A stretch of 64,000 bases of DNA from Agrococcus sp. ARC_14 (GTDB lineage: Bacteria > Actinomycetota > Actinomycetes > Actinomycetales > Microbacteriaceae), in NCBI RefSeq assembly GCF_022436485.1, contig NZ_JAKUDO010000001.1:744001-808000 (forward strand), in the 5' to 3' direction. The notes beneath the pieces were generated by a model. It did no database searches. It was not told the origin of the DNA and saw nothing but the letters and a program-made list of their open reading frames with translations. Position numbers and translations under genes: made by a program. The stretch's first letter is position 1, and each line of letters begins with the position of its first letter. Shown here in pieces: positions 20,271 through 29,594 of this stretch.

Positions 20271-21905
20271 CTAGACGCCCAGCGCGGCGTCCACGATCGC
20301 CTTCGCCTCCGCCTGCACCTGTCGCAGGTGGTCGGCACCCGCGAACGACTCCGCATAGATCTTGTAGACGTCCTCGGTGCCGGAGGGCCGAGCGGCGAAC
20401 CACGCACGCTCGGTGACGACCTTGAGGCCGCCGATCGCCGCGCCGTTGCCGGGCGCCTCCGTGAGCTTCGCGACGATCGGGTCTCCGGCCAGCTCGGTCG
20501 CGGTCACCGCGTCACCGGTCAGCTTCCCGAGCCGCGCCTTCTGCTCCCGCGTCGCCGGCGCATCCACGCGCTCGTACACGGGCGCCCCGAAGCGCGCCGT
20601 CAGCGAGGCGTAGAGCTGCGAAGGGCTCTTGCCCGTCACCGCGCGGATCTCCGAGGCCAGCAGGCAGAGCAGGATGCCGTCCTTGTCGGTCGTCCAGACC
20701 GTGCCGTCGTGCTGCAGGAAGGAGGCGCCTGCGCTCTCCTCGCCGCCGAAGCCGACCGAGCCGTCCACGAGCCCCGGCACGAACCACTTGAAGCCGACCG
20801 GCACCTCCCAGAGCCGCCGGCCGAGGGCATCCGCAACCCGGTCGATCATCGACGAGGAGACGAGCGTCTTGCCGATCGCGGCGTCGGCGCGCCAGCGCGG
20901 CCGGTGCGCGAAGAGATACTCGATCGCGACCGCCAGGAAGTGGTTCGGGTTCATGAGCCCGCCGTCGGGCGTGACGATGCCGTGGCGGTCGGCGTCGGCG
21001 TCGTTGCCGGTGAGGATGTCGAACTCGTCCTTGCGCGCGAGCACCGAGGCCATCGCATGGGGGCTCGAGCAATCCATCCGGATCTTCTCGTCCCAGTCGA
21101 GCGTCATGAACGACCAGGTCGCATCCACCGTCGGGTTGGTCACCGTCAGGTCGATGCCGTAGCGCTCCGCGATGGCGCCGTAGTACTCCACGGCCGCACC
21201 GCCGAGCGGGTCGGCACCGATGTGGATGCCTGCCGCCTTGATCGCCTCGAAGTCGATCACGCGGCCGAGCGCGGCGACGTACTCGTCGCGGAAGTCGTAG
21301 AGCTCGATCCTGCGATCGCTCGACCCCTCGACCGCCTGCCGCTGCACGCCCTCGAGGCCGGCCGCGATCAGCTCGTTGGCGCGCTTCGCGATCCAGCCCG
21401 TCGCGTCGGAGTCCGCCGGCCCGCCGTGCGGCGGGTTGTACTTGAAGCCGCCGTCGCGCGGCGGGTTGTGGCTGGGGGTGACGACGATGCCGTCTGCCAG
21501 GTCGGTGTCGGATGCGGTGGCGTTGTACGCGAGGATCGCCCGCGATACCGCGGGGGTCGGCGTGACCGAGCCCCGGGCATCCGCCATCACGCGCACGCCG
21601 TTCGCGACGAGCACCTCGAGCGCCGTGCGCTCGGCGGGCAGCGACAGCGCGTGGGTGTCGCGACCGATGAACAGCGGGCCGGTGATGCCCTGCCCGGCGC
21701 GGTACTCGACGATCGCCTGCGTGATGGCGAGGATGTGCGCCTCGTTGAACGCCGAGTCGAAGGCGCTGCCGCGGTGGCCGGAGGTGCCGAAGGCGACGGC
21801 CTGATCGGGGTTCGTGACGTCCGGCACGAGCTCGAAGTAGGCGCGCTCGAGGGCGCGCGCGTCGATGAGGTCCTGGGGCTGGGCGACGGTGCCGGCTCTG
21901 CTCAT
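20271..21905 (-). CDS. pgm: Phosphoglucomutase, alpha-D-glucose phosphate-specific
   Basis: Interconverts glucose 1-phosphate and glucose 6-phosphate, linking glycolysis to glycogen, trehalose and cell-wall sugar nucleotides. The 544 residues carry FGTSGHRG near the N-terminus, the phosphoserine loop TPSHNPPRDGG, the metal loop GNDADADRHG, the sugar-binding GGEESAG and the phosphate-binding RPSGTEDVYKIY in the last domain. This is full length for the bacterial Pgm class. It is divergent from the quinone oxidoreductase gene. TTGGAT six bases before the ATG could be a -10. Confidence 0.96.
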   Translation of the reverse strand: MSRAGTVAQPQDLIDARALERAYFELVPDVTNPDQAVAFGTSGHRGSAFDSAFNEAHILAITQAIVEYRAGQGITGPLFIGRDTHALSLPAERTALEVLVANGVRVMADARGSVTPTPAVSRAILAYNATASDTDLADGIVVTPSHNPPRDGGFKYNPPHGGPADSDATGWIAKRANELIAAGLEGVQRQAVEGSSDRRIELYDFRDEYVAALGRVIDFEAIKAAGIHIGADPLGGAAVEYYGAIAERYGIDLTVTNPTVDATWSFMTLDWDEKIRMDCSSPHAMASVLARKDEFDILTGNDADADRHGIVTPDGGLMNPNHFLAVAIEYLFAHRPRWRADAAIGKTLVSSSMIDRVADALGRRLWEVPVGFKWFVPGLVDGSVGFGGEESAGASFLQHDGTVWTTDKDGILLCLLASEIRAVTGKSPSQLYASLTARFGAPVYERVDAPATREQKARLGKLTGDAVTATELAGDPIVAKLTEAPGNGAAIGGLKVVTERAWFAARPSGTEDVYKIYAESFAGADHLRQVQAEAKAIVDAALGV

Positions 21906-21995
21906 GGCCCCATCCAAGCACCGTGCGGCACCGGGCGGCAGGGAATGCTCGCCGGCTGGGCACGGTTGCTCGGAGGGGACCGACCGGGAGGCACC

Positions 21996-22913
21996 ATGAG
22001 CAGGTTCGTGCAGCAGCAGCGATTCGGAGGACCCGAGCAGCTGGAGGTCGTGGAGCGCGACGCTCCGGATCCGGGGCCCGGCCAGGTGCGCGTGCGCGTG
22101 GCGGCGGCAGGCCTCAACCCCGTCGACTGGAAGATCGGGCAGAGCCAGCAGCTGGCGCACGTCTTCGGCGTGACGCTGCCCGGCGGCTTCGGCAACGACT
22201 TCGCGGGCACCATCGATGCGCTCGGCGACGGCGTGCTCGACTGGGCGGTCGGTGATCGTGTCTTCGGCGGACGTCGCGGTGCGGCCGTGGCCGACCACGT
22301 CGTGGCCGAGGCAGCGTCGCTCACGCGCACGCCGGACGGGCTCGACGACGAGGTCGCGGGTTCGCTGCAGATCGCCGCGCGCACGGCCGATGCCGCCGTG
22401 GGCGCCGTCGCGCCGCTGCCGGGCGAGACGGTCGTGATCGGCGGCGCCGCCGGCGGCGTCGGCGTGCTCGCGACCCAGCTCGCGGTCGCGAGCGGGGCGC
22501 GCGTGCTGGCCACCGCATCCGAGTCGAACCACGACTTCCTGCGCGAGCTCGGCGCCGAGCCGGTCGCCTACGGCGAGGGACTGGTCGAGCGGCTGCGCGC
22601 GGCCGCGCCGGAGGGCCTCGCCGCCGCGGTCGACCTGCATGGCACCACCACGATCGACGCCGCGCTCGAGCTCGGGGTCGCGCCGCAGCGCATCTCGGCG
22701 ATCGCTGCGGGTGCGGATGCGCCCGCGGGCGTCCGGCGCATCGGCGGCGGCGATGCCTCCGTGGGTGCCCTGGGCCGCATCGCCGCTGCGCTCGCCGACG
22801 GGTCGGTGGTGCTGCCGATCGAGCGCTCCTTCCCGATCGAGCGCATCCGCGAGGCGGTCGAGCTGCAGCGGGGCGGCCACGTGCGCGGCAAGGTCGTCGT
22901 CTCGATGCGCTGA
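21996..22913 (+). CDS. NADP-dependent quinone oxidoreductase-like medium-chain dehydrogenase
   Basis: 305 residues of the zinc-free MDR superfamily. N-terminal GroES-like fold (GQVRVRVAAAGLNPVDWK, about 30-47), then a Rossmann domain with GGAAGGVGVLATQLA. The cysteine and histidine zinc ligands of alcohol dehydrogenases are absent, as in quinone reductases. GGGAGG a few bases before ATG 21996 is a good ribosome site. The electron acceptor is not known. Confidence 0.88.
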   Translation: MSRFVQQQRFGGPEQLEVVERDAPDPGPGQVRVRVAAAGLNPVDWKIGQSQQLAHVFGVTLPGGFGNDFAGTIDALGDGVLDWAVGDRVFGGRRGAAVADHVVAEAASLTRTPDGLDDEVAGSLQIAARTADAAVGAVAPLPGETVVIGGAAGGVGVLATQLAVASGARVLATASESNHDFLRELGAEPVAYGEGLVERLRAAAPEGLAAAVDLHGTTTIDAALELGVAPQRISAIAAGADAPAGVRRIGGGDASVGALGRIAAALADGSVVLPIERSFPIERIREAVELQRGGHVRGKVVVSMR

Positions 22914-22942
22914 GCGAACGCGGCGTGCGGAGCGCGCCGCCG

Positions 22943-22948
22943 TAGGCT
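22943..22948 (+). promoter_or_regulatory. -10 box TAGGCT of pheA
   Basis: TAGGCT seven bases before the ATG at 22956; leaderless transcript predicted. Confidence 0.55.
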
Positions 22949-22955
22949 GGCAATC

Positions 22956-23900
22956 ATGAGTCAGCCGCGCGTCGTCACCTTCCTCGGCCCTCGCGGCACC
23001 TTCACCGAGGCCGCGCTCGAGCAGGTCTCCGGCATCGAGGCCGCGGAGCGCGTGCCGGTCGCGAACGTCGCCGAGGCGCTGACCGCGGTCGCCGATGGCC
23101 GCTCCGACGCGGCGATGATCGCGATCGAGAACTCCATCGAAGGTGGCGTGACGGCCGCGCAGGATGCGCTTGCCGCGACCCCCGGGCTGCGCATCGTCTC
23201 CGAGCACGTCGTCAGCGTCAACTTCTCGCTCGTGGCCCCCGCAGGCACGCGCCTCGACGACATCCGCGTCATCGCTGCCCACCCTGTCGCGTGGGCGCAG
23301 TGCTCGGCCTGGCTGCAGCGTGAGCTGCCGGGCCGCGCGCACCTGCCTGCCGCATCCAACGTCACCGCTGCCGCAGAGCTCGGCACCGGCGCCGCAACGG
23401 CTCAGGCGGCCCTCTCGACGCCGACGATCGGCCAGTGGGTCGACGGCCTCGACGTGCTCGCCGACCGCATCGGCGACAACCCCGATGCGGTGACGCGGTT
23501 CCTGTTCGTCAGTCGCGCCGGCAGCCCGGGCGAGCCGACGGGCGCCGACAAGACGAGCCTGGTGGTGGAGCTTCCCAGCGACGAGCCCGGCGTGCTGCTC
23601 GACATGCTCGAGCAGTTCGCGACCCGTGGCGTGAACCTCTCGCTGATCCAGTCGCGCCCGATCGGCGACCGCCTGGGCCGCTACCGGTTCGTCCTCGACG
23701 CCGACGGGCACATCCGAGACGAGCGGGTGGCGGATGCGGTCCTGGGCCTCAAGCGCTTCTCACCGAAGGTGACGTTCCTGGGCTCGTACCCGCGGGCAGA
23801 CGGGCAGCGCATCGAGGTCGAGCGGCGCTACACCGACAGGTCGTTCGAGGATGCGCGCGACTGGCTGCGCGGCCTGGTGACGGGCGAGCCGGAGCGCTGA
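22956..23900 (+). CDS. pheA: Prephenate dehydratase
   Basis: Converts prephenate to phenylpyruvate in phenylalanine synthesis. The 314-residue monofunctional form has the catalytic domain FLGPRGTFTEAAL, NSIEGGV and the signature DAVTRFLFVSR (Thr-Arg-Phe), then an ACT regulatory domain (about 190-280) with QSRP, where phenylalanine typically binds for feedback inhibition. There is no chorismate mutase domain, as usual in actinobacteria. Confidence 0.95.
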   Translation: MSQPRVVTFLGPRGTFTEAALEQVSGIEAAERVPVANVAEALTAVADGRSDAAMIAIENSIEGGVTAAQDALAATPGLRIVSEHVVSVNFSLVAPAGTRLDDIRVIAAHPVAWAQCSAWLQRELPGRAHLPAASNVTAAAELGTGAATAQAALSTPTIGQWVDGLDVLADRIGDNPDAVTRFLFVSRAGSPGEPTGADKTSLVVELPSDEPGVLLDMLEQFATRGVNLSLIQSRPIGDRLGRYRFVLDADGHIRDERVADAVLGLKRFSPKVTFLGSYPRADGQRIEVERRYTDRSFEDARDWLRGLVTGEPER

Positions 23901-23907
23901 CCCTCGA

Positions 23908-24324
23908 TCACCACTGCCACTCGGCGCGGTCGAGCGCGGCGGTGAGGGGTTCGACGTGCGACTCGGCGGCGGCCTTCGAGAACCGGGTCGTGCACAGCAC
24001 CGCGGGGCCCTGCACCGCGTCCGCATCCAGCAGCGCGCTCAGCGAGACCCAGTGCTCAGCGGCGACGCCCCAGCACAGCGCCCGCCCGGCCGGGATCGCG
24101 CCAAGCCGCTCGGTCAGCGCTCGCGAGAGCTTCTCGATGGCCGGCGCGGGTGCGCGGAGGGCATAGAGCGCGAGCTCCGACCCGTCGACGTGGGCGGCGT
24201 TGTGCAGCGCTTCGACGGCGATCCCGTGATGCTGGATCCAGGGCAGCGGCGGCGGTGGCGAGGCACGGGTGACCTCCCACCCCTCCGGCAGCGGCAGGTG
24301 CAGCGTGCGCAGGGCGTCGGTCAT
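23908..24324 (-). CDS. Hypothetical 138-residue protein, third gene of an ESX-like operon
   Basis: No family recognised. Soluble, with mixed charge; the first 35 residues are Pro-rich (PPPPLPW), the rest looks alpha/beta, ending in AEWQW. Its ATG overlaps the stop of the upstream 464-residue gene by four bases, so it is made with it. From position and size it could be an immunity protein or a dedicated chaperone of the larger protein; the sequence alone does not say. It is convergent with pheA, eight bases apart. Confidence 0.7.
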   Translation of the reverse strand: MTDALRTLHLPLPEGWEVTRASPPPPLPWIQHHGIAVEALHNAAHVDGSELALYALRAPAPAIEKLSRALTERLGAIPAGRALCWGVAAEHWVSLSALLDADAVQGPAVLCTTRFSKAAAESHVEPLTAALDRAEWQW

Positions 24325-25715
24325 CCGGCGTCCACGGTGATGGATTCCGGCTCCTCGGCATCCGCGTCACCCTCGGGAGCGGTCACCGTCGGACGCGGCT
24401 GCGTCTCGGGGATCGCCACCGGGTCGTCCTCGCCGGCCTCGGCGGTCGGGATGCGCACAGCCGAATCAGGGTCCTGCGGCGTGGCCTTCGCACGCTCCTC
24501 GCTCGTGGGCATCGGTCGGTTGGGCGTGACCTCGACCTCGGGGTTCGTCGCGTCTGCCCTGGGCTGCCACTCGGCGATCGGCTCGGTGTCGAGCTGGATG
24601 TCCTCGGGCAGCTTGGGAGCACGACCCGGGTCGATGCCATCTTCGACCACCCCCAGCCCCTTGGTGGCGCCACCGCTGACGGCGGTGATCAGCTCTCGCC
24701 ATGCGGAGCGCAGCCCAGCCTTCTTCAGCATGGAGTCGATCGGTGCCTGCCGCTGTCCCTCACCGGCCGAGAGCGCCTCGCCCGCGAGCTGGCCCTCCGC
24801 GGTGCGGATGGTGCCGTCACGGGAGCCGCTGCCGAGCATGATCAGCTGACCGGCCTCCGCGCCGTCCTCGACGACGCTGACGACCTTCCCTCCCGCGACG
24901 CCGATTGCCTGGCCGCCAGGGATGAGCACCACGATGTCGAAGCCGAGCCCGGCCCACGACGCCGCGTCGCCCAGCGTGCCCACGCGCTGGTAGTTGTTCT
25001 CAGCGCGGGTGTCGGCGAGCACGCCGAGGATGCCGTCGAGCGCGCGCACGAAGGCATTCGCCTCGGTCTCCCAGGCCTCCACCGCTGCATCCCACGCGGC
25101 AAGGTGCTCGTCATTGCGCCGGTGCACGTTGTCGTGGAGGGTCTGGATGCTCGCCTGGTGCGACTCGATCTTCCGCAGCGCCTCGTCGCGGGGGAGGCCG
25201 TCGAGCGCGATGCTGTTCGGTTCGTCGTTCAGCGCCCCCTCCTCGTTCAGGACCGAGTACGCGATCATGGAGCCGCCGCTGGCGGTGCCGTCCTCGGGGA
25301 GAGCGCGCACGGAGCTCGCCCAACCCTCGTCCTGCTCCCGCTCGGTGACGAGCGCCTGGAGCGAGTTCGAGAGGTTCCCGGTGCGCTCGAACAGGTGCTT
25401 GGTCAGGTCGCCCGCGACCCGGCACGCGTCGGCGTAGGCCCATGCCGCCGTCGCGAGCTCGCAGAAGTACTCGCCCAGCGGGCCGAGGCCGTCGCCGACG
25501 GTGAGTGCCATGTCGCGCAGCGCGTCGATCGAGATGCCATCCTGCACGTCGATCTGGCCGGCGATAATGCTCGTCATGAACCGGTGCAGCTCGCGGGTCT
25601 CCTCACCGGTCTGCTGCAGCTGGGCGGCGCTCTCGCCGATGAGCGCGGAGTCGCAGAGGTACTCCACGATCACCCGGTCGCCGGGGGTGCGGATGGTCAG
25701 CTGGTCGCCGCTCAT
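24321..25715 (-). CDS. 464-residue ESX/T7SS-substrate-like protein
   Basis: Not assigned to a known family. The first 230 residues are almost entirely helical (AQLQQTGEETRELHRFM; later HQASIQTLHDNVHRR and AAWDAAVEAWETEANAF), like the long hairpins of ESX/LXG substrates. A Gly-rich hydrophobic segment follows (about 265-290, WAGLGFDIVVLIPGGQAIGVA). The last 110 residues are acidic and Pro-rich, probably disordered. There is no signal peptide and no recognisable toxin domain. It overlaps both neighbours by ATGA, giving a three-gene translationally coupled unit. No ESX ATPase or membrane genes are in the window. Confidence 0.75.
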   Translation of the reverse strand: MSGDQLTIRTPGDRVIVEYLCDSALIGESAAQLQQTGEETRELHRFMTSIIAGQIDVQDGISIDALRDMALTVGDGLGPLGEYFCELATAAWAYADACRVAGDLTKHLFERTGNLSNSLQALVTEREQDEGWASSVRALPEDGTASGGSMIAYSVLNEEGALNDEPNSIALDGLPRDEALRKIESHQASIQTLHDNVHRRNDEHLAAWDAAVEAWETEANAFVRALDGILGVLADTRAENNYQRVGTLGDAASWAGLGFDIVVLIPGGQAIGVAGGKVVSVVEDGAEAGQLIMLGSGSRDGTIRTAEGQLAGEALSAGEGQRQAPIDSMLKKAGLRSAWRELITAVSGGATKGLGVVEDGIDPGRAPKLPEDIQLDTEPIAEWQPRADATNPEVEVTPNRPMPTSEERAKATPQDPDSAVRIPTAEAGEDDPVAIPETQPRPTVTAPEGDADAEEPESITVDAG

Positions 25716-26056
25716 GCCTGGCCACCTGCCGACTCCCACGAGCCGGCGCCGAGCGCGGTGACGCCGGGTGTGCCGGCCCCGAAGTCCCAGCTGCCGTACT
25801 CGGCGCCGATCAGATCGGCCTTCTGCGCAGCTTGCATCGCCTGCAGCGCCATGACCGAGCGCACGTAGTCCCAGTCGCCGATCATGTCCTCGACCGCGGT
25901 CTGCACGAAGACGGATGCGGTGTCGTCCCACACCTTTCCGGTGGCCTCCGCGATGCTGCCCTCCCACGTGGTGGCGGCAGCGAGGTCGACCGAGAGGTTC
26001 TTGAGAGAGCCGGCGATCTGGTTCAGGGTCTGGAAGTCGATCGAGACGTCGGGCAT
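25712..26056 (-). CDS. WXG100-like small protein, first gene of an ESX-like operon
   Basis: 114 residues (ATG 26056). An amphipathic helix is followed by a W-x-G turn (TTWEGS, W31-G33) and a second helix with many Ala, Gln and Met (YVRSVMALQAMQAAQKA). The tail is Gly-rich. Size, two helices and the WxG turn fit a WXG100/ESAT-6-like partner, although the turn is earlier than in classical members. An in-frame ATG at 26176 would add 40 residues of non-helical sequence and is less likely. The stop overlaps the next start (ATGA). Confidence 0.7.
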   Translation of the reverse strand: MPDVSIDFQTLNQIAGSLKNLSVDLAAATTWEGSIAEATGKVWDDTASVFVQTAVEDMIGDWDYVRSVMALQAMQAAQKADLIGAEYGSWDFGAGTPGVTALGAGSWESAGGQA

Positions 26057-26239
26057 GCGCACCAATCTGGTCACGGGGCGTGCACGAGCGAGCGGTTGCA
26101 CGCATCGCGAGGGGACGCCTTCGACGCTAACTGAGGTGCCGGGGGTGTGCGACGGGGAGAACTGCCCGTCCATCATGTGTGTACGCCCGATAGCCTCCGG
26201 CGCTGAGGGCGCGGAGCGGACGCGCTCGAATGCCGCGAC

Positions 26240-27214
26240 TCAGACGTTCGGCCCCAGCAGCGTGCGCCGCTTCGGCACCCGCACGCGCAGGGCGTCCTCG
26301 CGGATCGTCGCCCGCAGCGCGACCGCCTTGCCGACCACGTCGCCGTCGACCTGCACGACCCGCGGCTCCTCCAGCCGGGCGATCGTCGTCTTCGCCTGGC
26401 CGTAGCCGAGCGCGGCTCCCGTGCGCTGCTTGCCCTTGCCCTGCTTGCGCCGCAGCTTGCTCACCAGCGTGTTGTTGCGCATGACGTAGCCGGCGACCTG
26501 GAACCAGCCGCGCACCCCACGCGGTCGGATGAGCGCGATGTCGAGCATCCCGTCGTCCACCGCGGCGTCCGGCAGCAGCACGAGGCCGTTCTGGATGGTG
26601 CCGCAGTTGCCGATCAGCATCGTGTTGACGGTGTGCCGCCCGGTGCGCTGGTCATCGAGCTTGACCTGCACGCGCACCTTGTCGAGGCTCGAGATGACGC
26701 GGCCCGCGGCGTCGATGTAGGCGAGCCATCCGACCTTCTTCTTCAGGTCGTCGTCGGTCGCCTCGATCATCTCGGCGTCGAGTCCGAACCCCACCATGAC
26801 GGCGAAGGCGTGGCGTGAGCGCTCGCCTTCCGGCGACTCCATCTCGAGCTCGCCCAGGTCGATCTCGCGCTCCTCGCCCTCGTATGCGGTGCGTACGGCG
26901 TTGCGCAGGCTCGCCACGTCGATGCCGAGGTTGCGCGCCAGCAGGTTGCCGGTGCCGGCCGGGATGATCGCCAACGGCACGCCCGATCCGGTGACCAGGT
27001 CTGCGCCGATGCGCACGGTCCCGTCGCCGCCCGCGATGATCAGCAGGTCGATGCCGGCGTCGAGCGCCTCGCGCACGGCCGACTCGCCGCCGTCGTCCGC
27101 GCCGGTCTCGAGCCAGAGCGGCTCCGACCAGTCCAATGGCTGCGCGGTCTCGATCTGCGGCGCAAGCTCGTCGCGCGACAGCTTGACCGGATTGAAGACG
27201 ATGCCTGCTCGCAT
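26240..27214 (-). CDS. Diacylglycerol kinase-family lipid kinase
   Basis: 324 residues of the DAGK catalytic family (DgkB/YegS type). GGDGTVRIGADLV carries the nucleotide-binding GGDGT, followed by IIPAGTGNLLARNLGI. Such enzymes phosphorylate diacylglycerol or related lipids on the inner membrane face, recycling lipid head groups or making phosphatidylinositol-type precursors. The C-terminal beta domain with QVDGDVVGKAV is complete. A -10 TACCTT lies seven bases before ATG 27214. It is divergent from serS. Confidence 0.88.
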   Translation of the reverse strand: MRAGIVFNPVKLSRDELAPQIETAQPLDWSEPLWLETGADDGGESAVREALDAGIDLLIIAGGDGTVRIGADLVTGSGVPLAIIPAGTGNLLARNLGIDVASLRNAVRTAYEGEEREIDLGELEMESPEGERSRHAFAVMVGFGLDAEMIEATDDDLKKKVGWLAYIDAAGRVISSLDKVRVQVKLDDQRTGRHTVNTMLIGNCGTIQNGLVLLPDAAVDDGMLDIALIRPRGVRGWFQVAGYVMRNNTLVSKLRRKQGKGKQRTGAALGYGQAKTTIARLEEPRVVQVDGDVVGKAVALRATIREDALRVRVPKRRTLLGPNV

Positions 27215-27221
27215 GTCGGCA

Positions 27222-27227
27222 AAGGTA
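27222..27227 (-). promoter_or_regulatory. -10 box TACCTT of the lipid kinase gene
   Basis: Seven bases before ATG 27214; a leaderless start is likely. Confidence 0.45.
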
Positions 27228-27265
27228 CCCGCTCCCGCCTGGCCTCCCGCACATCCGCCCGCTCG

Positions 27266-27271
27266 TAGACT
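27266..27271 (+). promoter_or_regulatory. -10 box TAGACT of serS
   Basis: Six bases before GTG 27278, fixing that codon as the start. Confidence 0.55.
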
Positions 27272-27277
27272 GGTGGG

Positions 27278-28540
27278 GTGATCGATCCCCAGCTGCTGCG
27301 CGAGCAGCCCGACCTCGTGAAGGCCAGCCAGGAGCGCCGCGGCGACCCCGTGTCCTCCGTCGACGAGGCGCTCGCCGCCGAGAGCGCGCGGCGTGCCGCC
27401 ATCACCGAGTTCGAGGGCTTGCGCGCCGAGCAGAACGCGCAGTCGAAGCTCGTCGGCAAGGCGTCCAAGGAGGAGCGTCCCGCGCTCATCGAGCAGGGCC
27501 GCTCGCTGGCTGCCGGCGTGAAGGATGCGCAGGCGCGCGTGACCGACGCCGAGGCCGCCTTCGACGCATCCGTCTCGAAGATCGGCAACCTCGTGCACCC
27601 CGACGTGCCCGCGGGCGGCGAGGAGAACTTCGTCACGCTCTCGACGCACGGGCAGGAGCGCTCGTTCGCCTTCGATGCCCGCGACCACGTCGAGCTCGGC
27701 GAGAGCCTCAAGGCCTTCGACATCGCGCGCGGCGCCAAGGTTGCGGGCACGCGGTTCTACTACCTGACCGGCATCGGCATGCGGCTCGAGCTGGCGCTCA
27801 TGCTCATGGGCCTCGACCAGGTGCTCGCCGACGGCTTCACGCCGCTCATGACACCGACGCTCGTGCGGCCCGAGATCATGCAGGGCACCGGCTTCCTGGG
27901 CGAGCACGCCGCCGAGGTCTACCACCTGCCTGCCGACGACCTCTATCTCACCGGCACGTCAGAGGTGGCGCTCGCGGGCTTCCACGCCGACGAGATCGTC
28001 GACCTCGAGCAGCCGCTGCGCTACGCCGGCTGGTCGACGTGCTACCGCCGCGAGGCGGGCAGCGCCGGCCGCGACACCCGCGGCATCCTGCGGGTGCACC
28101 AGTTCAACAAGCTCGAGATGTTCTCGTACGTGAAGCCGGAGGACGCCGAGGCGGAGCACGACCGCCTGCGCGCCCTGCAGGAGCGCATGCTCCAGGCCTG
28201 CGAGCTGGACTACCGCGTGATCGACGTCGCCGCCGGCGACCTGGGCTCGAGCGCGGCGCGCAAGTTCGACATCGAGGCGTGGATCCCCTCGCAGCAGCAG
28301 TACCGCGAGCTCACCTCCACCTCGAACTGCACGACCTTCCAGTCGCGCCGCCTCGCCACCCGCTATCGCACCGAGAGCGGCAGGACGGCGCCGGTCGCGA
28401 CGCTCAACGGCACCGCAGCCACGACGCGCTGGCTGGTCGCGCTCCTCGAGACGCACCAGCAGGCCGACGGCTCGGTGCGCGTGCCGGCGGCGCTGCAGCC
28501 GTACCTGGGCGGCATCGACGTCATCGAGCCGGTGGCCTGA
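27278..28540 (+). CDS. serS: Serine--tRNA ligase
   Basis: Charges tRNA-Ser; two tRNA-Ser genes lie 0.9-2.5 kb downstream. The 420 residues begin with [17 protein letters not shown] and an N-terminal antiparallel coiled coil that grips the long variable arm. The class II catalytic domain follows: [10 protein letters not shown], the motif-2 loop [22 protein letters not shown] and the motif 3 region. The SerRS-specific [10 protein letters not shown] is also present. The stop overlaps the next start by one base (TGATG). Confidence 0.97.
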   Translation: MIDPQLLREQPDLVKASQERRGDPVSSVDEALAAESARRAAITEFEGLRAEQNAQSKLVGKASKEERPALIEQGRSLAAGVKDAQARVTDAEAAFDASVSKIGNLVHPDVPAGGEENFVTLSTHGQERSFAFDARDHVELGESLKAFDIARGAKVAGTRFYYLTGIGMRLELALMLMGLDQVLADGFTPLMTPTLVRPEIMQGTGFLGEHAAEVYHLPADDLYLTGTSEVALAGFHADEIVDLEQPLRYAGWSTCYRREAGSAGRDTRGILRVHQFNKLEMFSYVKPEDAEAEHDRLRALQERMLQACELDYRVIDVAAGDLGSSAARKFDIEAWIPSQQQYRELTSTSNCTTFQSRRLATRYRTESGRTAPVATLNGTAATTRWLVALLETHQQADGSVRVPAALQPYLGGIDVIEPVA

Positions 28541-29346
28541 TGCAGCAGCTGCTGATCGGCCTCGACATCGACGGCACGATCGTCCGGGAGGACGACTCGC
28601 TCTCGACCAGGGTGGCGGATGCGGTGCGCGCGGTCGTCGACGCCGGTCACGTCGTGGTGCTGGCCACGGGCCGCTCGCAGGCGACGACCGAGTCGACCGC
28701 GGTGCGGCTCGGCATCGCGCCGAGCCACCTGGTGGCGGCGAACGGGGCGCTCGTGCTGGCGCGCGCCGACGCCGATGAAGCCTTCTCGCCCATCCACGTG
28801 GAGACCTTCGATCCGGCTCCGGCGCTGCGCACGATCGCCCAGGGGCTGCCGACCGGCTCGTTCATGGTGGAGGACGCCGCTGGCCACCGCCGCTACACGA
28901 ACGGCATGATCGATTGGAACCTCGACGAGGCTGAGCAGGTCGAGTTCGAGGAGCTGCTGCAGACGCCCGCGATGCGCGTCGTCGTCATGAGCCCCGACCA
29001 CCAGGTCGACGACTTCCTCGAGATCGTGGAGTCGATGGGGCTGCACAAGGTCTCCTACGCGATCGGCTACTCGTCGTGGCTCGACATCGCGCCCGACGGC
29101 GTCAACAAGGCCACCGGACTCGAGCGGGTCGCCGAGGAGCTCGGCTTCACCCGCGACCGCATCGTCGTGGTCGGCGACGGTCGCAACGACATCGACATGT
29201 TCCAGTGGGTCGTCGCAGGCAACGGCCGCGCGGTCGCCATGGGCCAGGCACCGGATGAGGTCAAGGCGGCCGCGAGCGAGGTCACCGCGGCGGTCGAGGA
29301 CGACGGGCTGGCGCTCGTGCTCGAGGGGCTGCTGGTCCGGGCCTGA
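28540..29346 (+). CDS. HAD-superfamily (Cof-type) hydrolase
   Basis: A 268-residue phosphatase, probably of sugar phosphates. Motif I is GLDIDGTIV (nucleophile Asp near residue 9), motif II LATGRS, and motif IV VVGDGRNDIDM. A C2-type cap lies between residues about 80 and 180. It is translationally coupled to serS (TGATG), a common actinobacterial arrangement. A hairpin follows. Confidence 0.87.
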   Translation: MQQLLIGLDIDGTIVREDDSLSTRVADAVRAVVDAGHVVVLATGRSQATTESTAVRLGIAPSHLVAANGALVLARADADEAFSPIHVETFDPAPALRTIAQGLPTGSFMVEDAAGHRRYTNGMIDWNLDEAEQVEFEELLQTPAMRVVVMSPDHQVDDFLEIVESMGLHKVSYAIGYSSWLDIAPDGVNKATGLERVAEELGFTRDRIVVVGDGRNDIDMFQWVVAGNGRAVAMGQAPDEVKAAASEVTAAVEDDGLALVLEGLLVRA

Positions 29347-29353
29347 CGCTCCC

Positions 29354-29377
29354 GGGCGGGTGCTGACCGACCCGCCC
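29354..29377 (+). terminator. Stem-loop after the serS-HAD unit
   Basis: GGGCGGGT and its perfect complement, 8 bp around an 8-base loop, eight bases after the HAD gene stop. Confidence 0.6.
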
Positions 29378-29473
29378 CACAGCCCACCGCCAGGTTCGGC
29401 GTAGGTGATGCATCCGCTCTGGTCGTAGAATCCCTCGAGGCCCACTCGCGTCCCAGCCGCGGTCAGGGCTACT

Positions 29474-29558
29474 GGAGGGCTGTCCGAGCGGCCGATGGAG
29501 CCGGTCTTGAAAACCGGTGGGCAGCGATGCCTCGTGGGTTCGAATCCCACGCCCTCCG
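29474..29558 (+). tRNA. tRNA-Ser(UGA)
   Basis: 85 bases. Acceptor GGAGGGC pairs with GCCCTCC; the anticodon loop is CTTGAAA on a CCGGT/ACCGG stem; the long variable arm is typical of serine tRNAs; the T loop is TTCGAAT. CCA is not fully encoded. It reads UCA and related codons. Confidence 0.95.
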
Positions 29559-29594
29559 CAGCAGGAAGCCATGTCGATCGCAGGAGGAGGTGCC

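Noticed and set aside
26057..26176. 40-residue N-terminal extension of the WXG-like protein
   Set aside because: Non-helical Pro/Ser/Arg-rich sequence; the shorter form gives the expected size, though the longer one is not excluded.
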